From NCBI GenBank assembly GCA_011634665.1, contig WAEK01000005.1, positions 2,551,001-2,615,000 of the forward strand: a stretch of 64,000 bases of DNA. The letters are read 5' to 3'. The position numbers were made by a program, and so were the translations under genes. The notes under the pieces are model-generated. The model saw only the letters and a list, made by a program, of their open reading frames with translations. It was not told the origin of the DNA and ran no database searches. Below, piece by piece: positions 46,432-59,771 of this stretch (the stretch's first letter is position 1; each line of letters starts with the position of its first letter). This stretch comes from Mortierella sp. BCC40632 (Eukaryota; Mortierellomycota; Mortierellomycetes; Mortierellales; Mortierellaceae).

Positions 46432-48167
46432 CTGAGGTTGAGGATGATTAGAGGAGTAAAGTGACATAGAAAGGGGATTTTGGAAAGAAAGAGGAGTAGA
46501 AGCGTAGGATCTTCGGTCACTGGTTTGGTTTGTCGTCGTTATTGCAGTCGTCATCGTCGTTGAATTCGTGGCAGGGGCATTAGGAGCAAGACCGATCATA
46601 GGCTCGGTCTGAACAAGTCCAAGGATCCGAGCTCGGTTATGGATCGGATGTCGTCCATGAAGGAAATGTCCATTCGGATGACGCGTTATCATGGGCAGAG
46701 TCGTGGAGGTCGATCGAGAAGGTGAACTTGTTTCTGTCGACTTTTCTGATCCAGATGTCAGGGTATGAACAGTCGTAGTCGTGATGGAGGGGGAAGGTGA
46801 ATGGCGGTTCGGAAAGAGGAGCTGTTTTTGTGTGTGTTGGTGATAGAGTTGTCGCAGTGGATGATGGTGGTGATGGTGGTGATGGTGATGTTGCATCGAT
46901 AACGCATGGTGAGGGTGAGGTGATCGTGGACTTGGATGTGGACTAGTACTACAGAGTGAAAGTGGCGCTAGTCGACTCAGGAGAGGTCCAAATCCGAAAC
47001 CCAGCCCGTGCGGTGTTGTGGAACCTCCTAGGAACGACGCGCCACTCACGAGACCACCTAGAGATCGGTTGTCCAGGCCTTGATGATCAAGGTCTTGATC
47101 CCTGTCCTCCTCCTCACTCTCACCCTCTGCTTCTTCCTCGTCCTCTTCCCCTTCTTCGTCCTCTTCGTCCTCTTCTGTATCGTCCTCTTTGTCTCTAGTG
47201 CCACGTACTCTCTGGTCTATATACTCATCACTATCACCATCGCTCGTGTAAGCGCCCTCTCGTCTATCGCCCATTTGTTGTCCGATCCGATCGACCACAG
47301 TTCTCGTTGTTGATTCAATAGAATCGTTCTCGATCAAGACGGCAGTGTCCTCGACACTGGGTCTTTGTCGTTGGAAACGATCCAAAGACTCGCTCATCTC
47401 CATTCGGACCGCTGTAGACTCGATGTTCATTGGACTTAACCCACGACCAAGAGTGTTTCCATTACAATGGCCATGACTGTCACCCCCAAATCGATTACGA
47501 ATGGGTGGACCCCGAAGAAGAGTAGTCGTTGTGTTCTCGTGTCCTATGGTGGTGGTGGTATTAGTGCTAGTAGTGGTAGTCGAGAGGCCCTGGCCAGACA
47601 GGGTGAGAGGATCAGCTCCTGGTTCTTGAGAAGGTAAACCATGGTGGAATGGTGAAACAAGGAGATTACACGTTTCAGGAGGGACTAGACAGGACTCTTG
47701 TGTGTCTGACGAGGGGTGTGATGATGACAAGGTCCCTAATCCAACATGTCTTTGAATACGAGATGGATCTTGATCCAGGGATGGATAGGAAGTAGAAGAA
47801 GAGGTGGGAGTGGTTGGGTAGAGTGGATAGGTGGCATAAGCTGCAAATGGGAGAGGATATGGATTCGCATCATGACTAAAACCGAGTGGAGCCGAGTTCG
47901 AAGGGGGAGTGTTGAGAGAAGAGGCCATGGAAGGAGGACCGATAGATGGGGTTGGGTATTGTTGTGGTGGCAGGAGCAATTGCGATGGCTGTTGTGAAGG
48001 CTGGTGTTGACGTTGCGTGCTCCGACGACCATGACAGAGAGGGCAATGCTTTACGAAGCGTGCAATGAGTTCTTTGGGAACCCATGAGTAGTGCTGTCGT
48101 ACCTAAATAGATGGAAATAGGAAGCAAAATCTCATTAGCCTCCAAAATCCTTCCCCTATACCCCTTT

Positions 48168-48219
<52 letters not shown>

Positions 48220-49596
48220 TTTCTCTTTTTATCTTCTGTGTGGCTGTGGTGCTTTTTGTTTTTGTTTTTGTTTTTTTACCTCTGCAGAGGTCTTGTCTCT
48301 GCCTCCATGCGAGCTCTTGCGATGACAATAGACAAGGACATCATAGAGACATTCCTTTGTCGCTACGGGTTTCCCACTATGACACACCACATGATGTGTA
48401 GGTGTCGTCGAGAGGGTAAACATTTTTTTAGCCCAGAATCGGAACTGAGCGGTCGAGACCTGAGTGTTTTTGGGCTGGATAAGGACCATGAGGATCTTTT
48501 GATACATGTTGTTGGTCAAAAGTGCCTTTTCTCGTTTCTTGGGTGAGAGAGACAATAGATATTCTTCGGCTAAGACGAGGAATTGTTCTTCAGTGATAAA
48601 ATTGTTCGAATTGAGTGTCTGCAGTGAAGAAGACGAAGATGAGGAGGAGCAAGAGGACGATGGAAGCGTAGAATTCTCGAATGTCGCTGTATGGAGTGAG
48701 GTTGACGAGACAGAAGAATGAGTCGAGTGAGACCGGTGGTGGATGGTTGAGGATGAGGTCGATCTCTTTTGAGTCTTGCGTGCTGTGGTTGATCCAGAAT
48801 CTCGATCCATGACCTGTCCTCCATTCTGAGAAGAGATGGTACTCGAGGAAATATTGCGTTGTCGTTTCCGGATCTGTCGTTGGACTGAAGTAGGGGCATG
48901 GAGAGTGTTTGTCACAGTGGCGGCGTCCGAGATTGGACAAGTCGCTTGCTCGTCATCCTCTTCATCATCCTCTTCATGATTGCTGTCATGATCACGGTCG
49001 TCCTCTTCTACCTCGTCATCCCTGTCCTCATCTTCGTCCTCATCTTCGTCCCCTCCCATGCCATGGTCTTTGCTTGCAGGGTGGACCAGTCTGGGGATCC
49101 GACGCCTTTCTTTGTCTTTCTCCTCTGCTCCCGCACCAAGGTGGTTTTCCTCGAACGTAGATCGTATGTGTAGCCGAGGAGAGAACAGTCCAGGAGCGTG
49201 ATTGGGATCTGAGTACGGCCTGGCGATTGAACCTTTGGAGAGAGTCGGACCTGGGTGCTTTTCTTGATAAGGGGTAGGGTCGTACTCGTAATCCTGTTGG
49301 TAGTCAAAGCGCTCGTCGTTGTAACGACTATCCTCAAATTCCATGAGTTCTCCATGACTATATGGTGCGGAGGCGCCCAATGGATCAGAGTCATTGATGT
49401 TGTCGTCCGGGAAGAATGTGTCATATGACATGGACAGGGTCAATGACTGGTGATGTTGTTGCTGTTGAAGTAATTGGTGTTTCTGAATGGGTGAGCGGAA
49501 GAGAGACCCTGGTCTAGAGGCATAGGAGTCCAGCCGGGGGCTCGAAGTTATTATCGGATTCTTGCACTTTTCGCCATGATCGATAGCCGTGTTCAT
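46054..49596 (-). CDS. Integrase-type HHCC zinc-finger protein (domesticated retroelement domain)
   Basis: Two exons, 49596..48280 and 48102..46054, in phase, give 1,121 residues. The only folded part recognised is at about residues 333-465: FITEEQFLVLAEEYLLSLSPKKREKALL, a helical region FRFWAKKMFTL, then HHVVCHSGKPVATKECLYDVLVYCHRKSSHGGRDKTSAEVRQHYSWVPKELIARFVKHCPLC. This is the H-x4-H-x28-C-x2-C zinc-binding domain of Ty3/gypsy-type integrases (His425, His430, Cys459, Cys462). The intron splits it. No DDE integrase core, reverse transcriptase or repeats follow. The rest is acidic (DEDEDEDRDDEVEEDDRDHD), Ser-rich, His-rich and Gln-rich disordered sequence. It resembles other integrase-derived host proteins (Gin-1/KRBA2 type). 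A DNA- or protein-binding role is inferred. Confidence 0.75.
48170..48216 (+). repeat. CT microsatellite in the HHCC gene intron
   Basis: About 23 CT units on the plus strand (GA on the gene's sense strand), occupying the middle of the 177-bp intron. Confidence 0.85.
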
Positions 49597-50396
49597 GGTG
49601 GTTGTAGGATTCTTTGGGTTAAGGTACCGTTGGTGTGAGAGTGAGAGATGATGGAGATTATTTACAAGAAAGGAATCTTAGGTTGAGAGTTGGAGTGGGA
49701 GTGAGAGCGAGAGTGAGAGCGAAGAGAGAGGAGGGAGAAAGGAGAGAGAGAGAGAGTTGACAGGGTAGAGAGGAAGGAAAAGAAGAAGGGGAAAGGGTGT
49801 GGAGTGGTGTGGAGTGGTGTGGAGTGGAAAGAAAAGAGACTTTTGGTAGAAGCGTTAAAGGCCAATGTTGGTCCTAGAGGGGCAGCGCTAACGTTCACCA
49901 GACCAACTGTTTGTGCATTTACCCCTTCCTCTCTTCTAACGATCCTAGGTGTTGCTTAGTTAGCAGAGTCTTTTACTCTGCACTTGGGAGAGATGGAGAA
50001 AGAGAAAGAGAAAGAGGGAGAGAGGGAAGAGAAGAGAAGAGAGAAAAGAGAGCGTGTGCAAGAATGAGAAAGCAATGGGTGTTCAAAGAACACATGGATA
50101 AACAACTCCCCACCTCTGGTCAATGCAAGTCGCGCGATCATGGGATGAACGCGGATCGTTGGGCTGAAGTGACGCGACGATCCTCTTTCACATCCGAGGC
50201 GGCTATTGTCCGTTTCTCTTCTCTGAGGTAGGACTATATCCACTAGTTCTACTTTCTTTTTTTGTAAACAGAAATGCTGACAGGCAGACAGATGAGTGGT
50301 CAGCAAGGTCAACTAGCATAACAGCCAGGAATGGAATGGCCCGGAGGAGTGTATAGGGCACTGACTGGCATGCATTCGGCAGAACTAAGTCGTACA

Positions 50397-50438
<42 letters not shown>

Positions 50439-50697
50439 AGAGAGAAAGGGAGAGAGAGAGGCCTATTGATCCAAGAGCATGGGAAGGAGAAAGTGGAGTG
50501 GGGGTGGGTGGGGGTCAAAGAAGTGGGTCGAAGGACCACTCGATTCCAATGTCCAATTCGCCCCTACCCAGACAGATAGCGTCAACAGCAATGAGCCTTT
50601 GTCGAGCTGTGCGCTTGCATCGGACCAAAAAGCAGAAAGGTGCGCGTGTTTGGAATGAACGATTGGGACCGTTGGTGCTTTTTTTTCTCTCTTTTCT

Positions 50698-50752
<55 letters not shown>

Positions 50753-51625
50753 CATTCGGCACTTGTGCATTGTTCAATACACAACAATGGTATGCTTAAT
50801 CACATCGCAGGAAATTGGGCAGGTACTGTTTTTCTCGTTTTCTAACTCTCTTTCTCTTTCTTTTCTGTATTTCTCTCTTTCCCCTTAGAGAACACAAACC
50901 CCTTCACTCCCCCTCCTCCTCCAAGAAGCGGGAAGTGTAACCTCATTGTCGATGTAATCTCAGGCACCACCCTGTTCTGCGCAATGTCGAATTATAAATA
51001 AAAAAGGAGACAGCTGTGCCAAAGAGTACTATATTTCATTGCTTTCTCTCTTTATCTTTCTCTCATTCTCTCTTTTCTCTCTATTTCACTCTTAACTCTC
51101 CATCTGGGTTCTCCCGACTTTTTTTCGCAAGAGTATGTCCGAGATCCGTCGGCCTATTGAGCTCGAGACCTTCCCTCTGGGGTCATGAACAGGATGGTTC
51201 TTGACAGAAACTCTAATGAGGCCGCGACTTTTTGGTAGTCAATGAGATCCCCTTTGTGACAGAACAGAAAAGCTCGACTCGGGTAGGGTGTACGAATGTG
51301 GTTGTACTCCTCCTTATCATTTCAAGTTCTACCCTTTCCTCTTCCTCCACAAGACGTCATTTGCTTTGCCTTTGGGGATAGATAGAGAGAAGAGAGGGGA
51401 GGAAGGGAGAGAGAGATCCATTGCAGTGGCATGAACGAAGCAGGACTCTGTGCGCCATGACTGCATTAACAGTTAGGAAAGAGAGACTGACACGCGCACA
51501 CAGACGCAACACAACAGGGTGGGCGCAAATGGACCAAGGAAGAGGGACAGAGTAAAGACTAATCAGTTTGGTCCGATCCATTGTCCGAGAGGTCTAATCT
51601 GGATTTTTTTCTCTTTTTCTCAGGG

Positions 51626-51658
51626 GAAGAGAAGAGAAGAGAAGAGAAGAGAAGAGAA
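51626..51658 (+). repeat. AGAGA/GAGAA pentamer repeat
   Basis: About six AGAGA-type 5-bp units (GAAGAGAAGAGAAGA...), followed at once by a GA repeat. Confidence 0.75.
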
Positions 51659-52000
51659 TAGAAATTGAAAGAGAGAGAGAGAGAGAGAGAAAAGAAAGAA
51701 GAGAAAAGAAAGAAGAGAAAAGAAAGAAGAGAAGAGAGAGAGAGAGAGAAAAAAAAAAAAAAAAGATGGAGAGACTTGGGCTCTGGGCAAGGAAACAGGA
51801 AACAGGGACAGGAACAGGGACAGGAACAGGCAGGGGTCCTTGATCGATTGATCGATCTTCCTTGTGCCTCAGCGATCTTTTCTATTTCATTCATTCATTC
51901 TTCACTCTTTCACTCCTTCCACTCTTGCCACCATAGACCAAGCTATGAGTGAGTGAGTGAGCGATTGAGCGTGGGTGTGTGTATATATGTGTATATATGA

Positions 52001-52001
<1 letters not shown>

Positions 52002-52049
<48 letters not shown>
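52002..52049 (+). repeat. GT/TG microsatellite
   Basis: About 24 uninterrupted TG units, preceded by GTATATATGTGTATATATG. It could adopt Z-DNA. Confidence 0.9.
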
Positions 52050-52052
<3 letters not shown>

Positions 52053-52409
52053 GGGTTGTGGGAGAAGTAGGACGGACAGGGTGCAGGGGAGAAGGGATTA
52101 TCTTTTTTCTTATTCGAAGCAGAGCACGGTTGCCAGGGCGAGGTCAGGGCGAGGTCAGGGCAGGGCCAGGGCCGACTGGAGAAGAGTCAGGGACAGAGGA
52201 GGAGCCTTGATGGGAAGAAGAAGAAGAAAAGCCATGTGGTGGCTGAGAAGGAAGAGAGGAAGAGAGAGAGAGAGAGAGAGAACAAGAACGGAGCACAAGA
52301 ACAGCAACAGGAATAAGAAAAAGAGATAAAAGTGAATAGACGCCAGAGATCCTCTTATCTTTTTTTTTTTTTTTTTTAATGGCATCTGTGAAAGGGCCTC
52401 TCAAAGAAT

Positions 52410-52445
<36 letters not shown>

Positions 52446-52765
52446 TACAAACAGACACAGACAAAGACGCTGTCGGATAGACACACACTGACTACATCTA
52501 CACAGTGAAGGGTCAGAGAAAAAAAGGGAACAACAGGCGAGAAGCAACAACAGCAGCAAACGGCGGACCTCCTTTTCTCCCCTGCAACTTTCTCTTCCTC
52601 TCCAACCAACTCTCTCCGGTCTTTGCTCATCAGGCCGATGCTCTCAAGGCCAGCTAAGCCTGCACCAGGTCCATCTGATCCAGACGAACCCAACCATCCA
52701 GGTCCATTCCGTTGCATCCGACTATGCTTCAAGGTCAGTCCGTGCGATCCACTCTGTTCCCGTTG

Positions 52766-52796
<31 letters not shown>

Positions 52797-53706
52797 CTCT
52801 TGTCCCAGTTCCCCAGTCTTTCTCCTCTTTTTTTTCTTTTTCCTCCTCTCTCTCTCTCTTTCTCTCTCTTTCAATTTCTCTCTCCCCCACCCCTTTCCAT
52901 TATGCCTTCTCCTCCTCTTCTTCTTCCTCCTCGTTCTCTTCCTCCGGAGCTCCAGGAGCATGCAATGGTCGAGTGCGGAGTAATATCCTAGACATCCCAA
53001 CATTGGACAAAGGGACGGGGGTCCCCTCTGGCAGGGCAAGGCGTGAATGGGGCCTCATGTGGGCACCAATGTAAAAATATATATTTATTTGGTCTGCAGA
53101 AGCAGATTTATAAAAAAAAAAAGAGAGAGAGAGAGAAGAGAAAAAAAGAGAGTCGGGCTGTTCAGCCCTAATGTAGGAGCAGGTTGGAGCAGTGGAAGTC
53201 CACTTTAGGTGTTCTTCTGTGGGGGGAGATCTTCTTGCTTTGCAGTGCATGCGTGCGACCCATGGAGGATGGGGATGAAGGAAAGACAAGAAAAGATAGA
53301 TAGATAGATAGAGAGAGAGAGAGTGAGAAAGAAAGAGAGAGAGACGGTGTGCGGCCATGCTCTATCATTTTCCCCCTTGGGCTCGGCCTGTGCCTCCCTT
53401 TCTCCTTTCCTTCCCATGGTAATCGATGCGGCCATGGATGCATCGATGCCCAGGGCCGTGGCCCTGTTTGTCTTCAATCCTTCTCTTCTGGCATCGTGCA
53501 GGGTTGTCGTCGTGTATTTAAGAGTACAGTATGTGTGAGTGGATGTGGTGTGGTGTAGTGTGATTGTGTGAAAGAGAGCGAGAGCGAGAGCGAGAGAGGG
53601 AGAGGTGTATGTGTGTATGTGTGAGTGTGTGTGTGTGTGTGTGAATGTGTGTGCACGCGTGTGTGTTGCTGTGAGTGCATGGCATGGCATGGCGATGAGC
53701 CGGGCG

Positions 53707-53737
<31 letters not shown>

Positions 53738-54686
53738 TTTTCCGTCTCTGTTCCTGTCCTCTGGCTGTGTACTCTTATTTTCTCTTCTTCTTCTTCTCCC
53801 TTTGATCGTATCTGGTCTTGTTGTACTTCCTATCGGTCTGTTCTGTCTCCACTCTCTCTCTCTCTCTCTCTCTCTGTCTTTTGAATCGACCATTGCCGAA
53901 CTTGGGAATAGTTCGTACAAACACACACACACACTCTCTCTCTCACTCTCTCCTTTCACTCACTCACTCTCACAAGGGAACCTTGTTCATCGCCATCTCG
54001 GATCATTTAACCCTGCTCATCCTCCTCTCGCCAACTCTCAACTCTCTTTTCTTTTTTTTCACTCTCTCTTTCGTTCATTCTCTCATTCCTTCCCACGTTC
54101 ACATTATCTGTTGCTGGCTAATGTAGCTCTTCTTCATCAACAGATCAAATCGACATCTAATCCTCTTCCTCCTCTCTCTGTCTCTCTCTCTCTCTTTCTC
54201 TTTCTCTTTCTCTTGCTCTTGCACTTTCTCTTCTCTCTCTCTCTTTGTCATCTCATCAGCCAAAACAACCGCGACACTCTCCCGCTTCCACTCCGCCTTC
54301 ATACCCTATCCAACGACAGCAACTGCAACTGCAAAAACCAAAATATTGGCCTCCACTTTCTGCACTGCACTGCACTCGAGTGCCCTTACTGCTGAATATC
54401 TGGGCGACGCATAGAACAGACAGGCAGCCGACAGCAGGCTGCAGCAACCAAAGAAAGAAAAAAGAAAAAAAGGAAGAAAAAAGACAAAAAAAAAGACGGG
54501 TGGCAGTAGACAGTAGACGACTAGAGGCATTCTCTTTGGTCGTCCCTTTTCTCTCCTTTCTCTCTTCAGCCCTTATCCAGCTCCATCCTCTTCCCTTCTT
54601 CCTTTTCTTCTTTTCTTCATCTCCACTCGACAGTAGTACACACACACACACACAAACGACCGGCTGCTCTCTCCGGCGGTTGACTA

Positions 54687-57600
54687 ATGTCGACGACGAC
54701 CGCACCCGTTCGCACGGCGACGGTCCTACCCAGCTCGTCTTTCCCCAGCCCGAGCTCGATCACGGCCTCGTCGAATGCTAGCACGTTGAGCACGCCAACT
54801 TCGACCATGAACTCGTTTGATGACTTGGATCAGAAGACTGCCGAGTTCAAGCGGTACTGGGCTTCTTCCAGCGTCTCGGGAATGGCGCCGGATGCCATTA
54901 TGAACTGCGTCGAGTACTTGACCTTCCTACCCCGGCCCTGGGGCTACAAGGACCGGTCACTTGAAAAGAGTCCCTCGTTGGGCGCATCCCGTGGCGACTG
55001 GGCTGTGCCGGCCTCGCCCCAGCGGGTCGAAGGCTGGGCTGCGGGATTGAAGAGCCACTATCCCAGGTAAAAAAGAAAGAAAGAAAAAAAAAGGACACAA
55101 AGTGCCCCGCGATGGATTGCGTTGGGTTGCGTCTGTGTCTGGATTGCATAATATGGTGGGCAGTAAGGACCAATGCCGACTGCATGCTGAAAGAGAGGGA
55201 GAGGCAGAGAGAGAGAGAGAAAAAAAAAAAAAAAAAAAAAAAAAAGAGAGAGATGTACCCATACCCACCTTGGCGCCCAAGCCCGGAAAGCCCGGATCAG
55301 GAAGCGTGCCCGTGGAAAGAGAGAAGGAGAGTAAGAGAGAGAGCGAAGGCTTTGCTCCTCTCAGAGGATCATTCGTTCATTGGACTCGCTCACTGTTGTC
55401 TCGAGAGAAGGAACAGGATACACACAGACAAATACAATACACATTGGGTCTCTCTCTCTTTCTCTCTCTCTCTCTCTCGTTCTCTTTCTCTTTCTCTTTC
55501 TCTTCTCTATCTCTTCTCTTTCGCATGGCAGACTGAGCGACATGTGGCGGTTGTTGTTCTCTGTCCGTAAGCTGTTTTGCCCTGTGTTCCCTACTTCTGA
55601 CAACCCCCGCATGCATTTATGCCGCAGGGGCAAGAACAGGCCAAACTCTGTTCTCTCTCTCTCTCTCTTTCTCTCTTGCTCTCGCTCTCGCTCTCCTTGT
55701 GGTCTTTGTTCTTCTTTCTCTTGATCGCACTCGCTCAGTGCCTGGTCAGGATTTAACCTGTACGGGGCCATTACCGGAGCCCATTGTCCTGGTTGACCAG
55801 GACAATGGACCAAGTGGCTCTCTCAAACACACATCCAAAGAGAGAGAGAGAGAAAAAGAGAGAAAGAGAGAGAAAGAGAGGTGTTGCGTGAGTACCAATT
55901 GCATCCCAATGCTCCCCTACTCCTTTCTCATTTTCTTTTCTTTCCTTTTCTCCCTTTCCACTCTTCGTGCATGCAGCCATAGGCAAAACAAGCCTACCAA
56001 CAATGCCAACACCGGCCCTGCGGGCTACGGCCAGCCCTCCGTCGACCCTTTCAAGTACGGCTTCCCCGTGGTAAAGACTCGTGCCTCTCTATCTTTCTTT
56101 CTCTATCGTCTCTAACTCTGGAGAATCTGTTTTGGAATGTCTCTTCAGGAACCCATTGCTTAACTCTTTTCCACTATACTATCGCCACTCCTTCTCTTTC
56201 CCCAGGGCTCGACCTCAACCACGCTTGAAAAGCTACACGCCAGTCTGGAGGTAGGGGCTGTTCACACGACCACTGCGACCTACATAGTGTCCTTCTTCCC
56301 ACATTGACTCATCCAGGCCGTTTTTTCCGGAGCACAAGACTGACCCACGCGCAACCATGAACGCTGCTCATAGATGATCCAAAAGCTTCCGACCCTGTCC
56401 AGCCCGTCCATTCCAGCATGGCCTGTTCCAATGCGACCAGTTGTGGGGGGAAAGCAACCTGGCAAGATACCCATCGTTCCTCCAGTACACGAGGCCAGCA
56501 GTGATAGCAGTGACTCTGACGGCGACTCGAATAGTGGAGCCTCTGATGCCGGCTCGGATGATGCTGGCACCAGTGATGCTGATGACCGGTCGCGGTCAGG
56601 CAAGAGCATTGGGTATGGAGACAGGAAGCGTCACCTTGTATCTACTCTTTTCTTTTTTCTTTTTCTCTTCTCTTTTCTTTTTATATTTCTCTAGCACTAA
56701 TCCTAATTCGCTCATCCCAAACACTACCTATCCATGGCTAAACAGTCGCAAGACTTCACAGAGGAGTTCCGAGTCAAGGGCCATTGGAAGCAAGAGACCT
56801 GCAGGTACAGTCTCAGGAAAGGGCGTCCCTGAGACTTCTCGATCATCTCAGCAACGAACACACAGCAGAAAGACGTCGGTCGGACAATGCTGCTGCGTAC
56901 TCTCATCACGCCAGGTCGCTGACCTTCCTCGACGGCTCGGCGATACGACCTTGTCTTCATCCCCTGTAGTCGTCAAAATCACTATACCCACACCATTCCT
57001 TCCTGGATTGAAAAAACCCGCTCCTGCAGAAGAGTCGCTCAAGTCGACCTCAAAGACAAAGCCCACTTCCTCTTCATCCTCCTCAGTATCATCTCACCCC
57101 TCGAGTCTACCATCCTCGACCTCGGTGTCCAAGAGCAAATCCAAGTCTTATCGGAGGATGAGTCATTCGGATGGCGACCATGACATGGATGTGGACAGGC
57201 GGTCCGACTCTGATAGGGAGGCGGAAAAGGCAAGACATTCTAGGCGACAATCCGATACGCGACAGGATGACTATCGTCACAGCCCACCAGACTCGCGTCT
57301 CCAACCCAAACGATCGCGTGCTACCGACTCGGACTCGGATAATAGGAAGCGTTCACGAGGTACGAGCCGGGATATGAAGGAGAAGGATCCAAGTCGACCC
57401 GAGAGAAAACGATCTCTGGAAGACGAAGGTATCTCTGGCCGGGAACCCAAAAAGCCATCGGTGCTCAGCATTGACAGTGGAGTGACCAAGCCAAGGATAG
57501 TCCCAGGCGATGACAGGAAAGAGCGAAAAGAAGAGAGGTACAGTAGTAGTCAGAGTATTGACCGGGCAGAGACCTCTAAAGGATCGCGATCCATCTCACC

Positions 57601-59735
57601 AACCGTGGTACGTACCAAGGATTCAAACACCAGCCGACGGAAATCGTACTACACCTCGGAAGATGAGCATAGCGAGTCATCCAGGGGAGGACATCGTGTG
57701 TCCAAGTCAAAGGAGAAGGAGACGAAATCGAGTCTGCGTTCCGAAAGTACTGATCACCGGAGTCGGACAGAGTCAGGATCCAAGGAGAGTCGATCCAGGA
57801 CAGAGTCACTCACGGATTCACAACAGAGTGACCTTGGTCGAGATCGATTTGGAGACTCTTCGACTGCCAAGCGTAAAATCAAGGATGAGGAGAGCAGCAC
57901 ACGCGAGCCCAAGGAAAAGCCCGTTAGCTCAAAGTCTTCTTCATCCTTGTCTTCAACCTCTGTCAATCGAGACCGTAAATCTTCCAAGGGAGAGGAAAAT
58001 GGAGTTTTGGCAATGACATCGGGTCGGTCAGGCAGCAAAGGTGAATCAGGATCCAAATCAGATCGTCTTAGTGGCTCCTCTGCGACCCAACCCTCTTCCT
58101 CTCGTGATGGCCCTAGAGACAGCCGAGAGAATAAGGAGGGTAAAGAGAACAAGGAGGGTAAAGAAAGCAAAGAGAGCAAAGAAAGCAAAGAAAGCAAGGA
58201 TAGCAAAGACAGCAAAGACAGTAAGGACAGTAAGGAGAGTAAGGAAAGTAAACCTAGAGAAGAGACGACGGGTTCGAGTCATCGTGGTTCTGGCAACAAG
58301 GACAGAATCTCTTCCTCCACCAAGGATCGGACGCGTGGCCGGTCACGCACGCCGTCACGGACTCGATCCCGATCCCGATCTCCACGTGGAAGATATGATC
58401 GATTGGACCGACTTCGAAGTCCTACTAGGGATAGTCGTGACAGCAAATCTAGCAGGGATCGTCGTGATTATGACGACGATCGTAGTTTGAGACGTAAACA
58501 GGATTCTCGCCAACGAGACAATAGTCGTGACCGAACAGATCGATCAGGTCGTGGACGGAGTCGAGACCGGTTTGGACGTGATCGTAGTCGAGACCGGAGT
58601 CGGGACAAGAGTCGAGATCGCAGTCGAGATCGAAGTCGTGACCGGAGTCGGGATCGAAGCCGAGATCGGAAACGGGCCCGATCCAAGTCGAGGGATCGTG
58701 GGGAGACTCGGAAAGAGAGTGATCGTCGTGCACGGGATTTTTCACCCTCAGCCCCGAGCTCGACTAAAGGAACTGATTCAAGATCGACTGGTAAACAACA
58801 ACAACAACAGCAGCAGTTACAGCAGACTTCGCCCAAGGATACTAAGGATTCTGTGAAATCTGGATTGGGTCGACGGGAATCAGAGAGCAAGCATGGGTCA
58901 TCGTCCTCGGCTGCACTGGGATCATCGTCCTCGAATGCAGCACGTCGACCTTCACAGGCGATCAAGGAGGAGACTCCATCACAAGAGTCGACTTCTGGAA
59001 GTCTTAGTGTGCCCACGCCTACACCTGTGATTGGCAAGAGGGTATCAATTGAGGATTATCAACGGGAGCGAATGAGTGCAGCCGAAAAGGTGGAGACGCC
59101 CAAGATGAACATTGAATCCCCAGCGCTGGCACCTTCTTCGGGAGTAATGGTGGGCAAGTCGTCAGCTTCTTCTACATCATCAGGATCGAACAAGGATTCG
59201 AGTTTGAAGGGATCGTCTCTTGAAGCCAAGACGTCTACCAGCTCGTCTTCATCTTCGACCAAGTCCAGCTCGGAGACTTCCAAGAAGATCAATGACTATT
59301 ACCAAACCTTTAAGCTGTATGTTGTCGATTTTTTGTTTTGTTGCTGTTGTTGTTGTTGGATCTGTTATGTAATTTGTGGGGCTTCTCTTTAGCTCTTTCT
59401 GACTTTTGTATTTTAATTTTTTATTTTACTAAAAACCTTGAAATAGTCGTCGTGCTGAAGGAATTGCCTTTAAGCACAATGCAGATGATGTTCTCAAAGT
59501 TCAGAACAATCCACGTCATGGAGCGATTCTTTACTTTTTGAGTGCGATTGAATTCATTGCAGGATTCCATGCCAATGACAAGTATCTCAGTTTATCGAAC
59601 CAAGGACGATTGGAATTGTTTATGAAAGAGTCGATCAGTCTCTGGGAGACCATGCGTCAATTCATTTGTTCGCTCACCACGCAGTGTCACTCGAACCAGC
59701 TTGCAGGACTTGATGGATTGAGGTAAAAAAAAAAG

Positions 59736-59771
<36 letters not shown>

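Larger units (their letters stand above)
49597..54686. other. 5-kb microsatellite-rich gene desert between divergent genes
   Basis: No supported gene. The region carries GA or CT repeats (49975-50050, 50400-50460, 50704-50750, 51665-51750, 52260-52280, 52413-52442, 53580-53610, 53708-53727, 53851-53874, 54179-54245), a GAGAA-unit repeat (51626-51658) and a GT repeat (52002-52049). Polypyrimidine tracts accumulate towards the start of the next gene, consistent with a long 5' leader. Confidence 0.6.

Noticed and set aside
46054..49596. Active Ty3/gypsy retrotransposon
   Set aside because: Only the HHCC domain is present; there is no reverse transcriptase, RNase H, protease, DDE core, LTR or target-site duplication.
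23301..52049. CRISPR-like array among the many tandem repeats
   Set aside because: All are pure microsatellites or minisatellites without unique spacers, in a eukaryotic genome.
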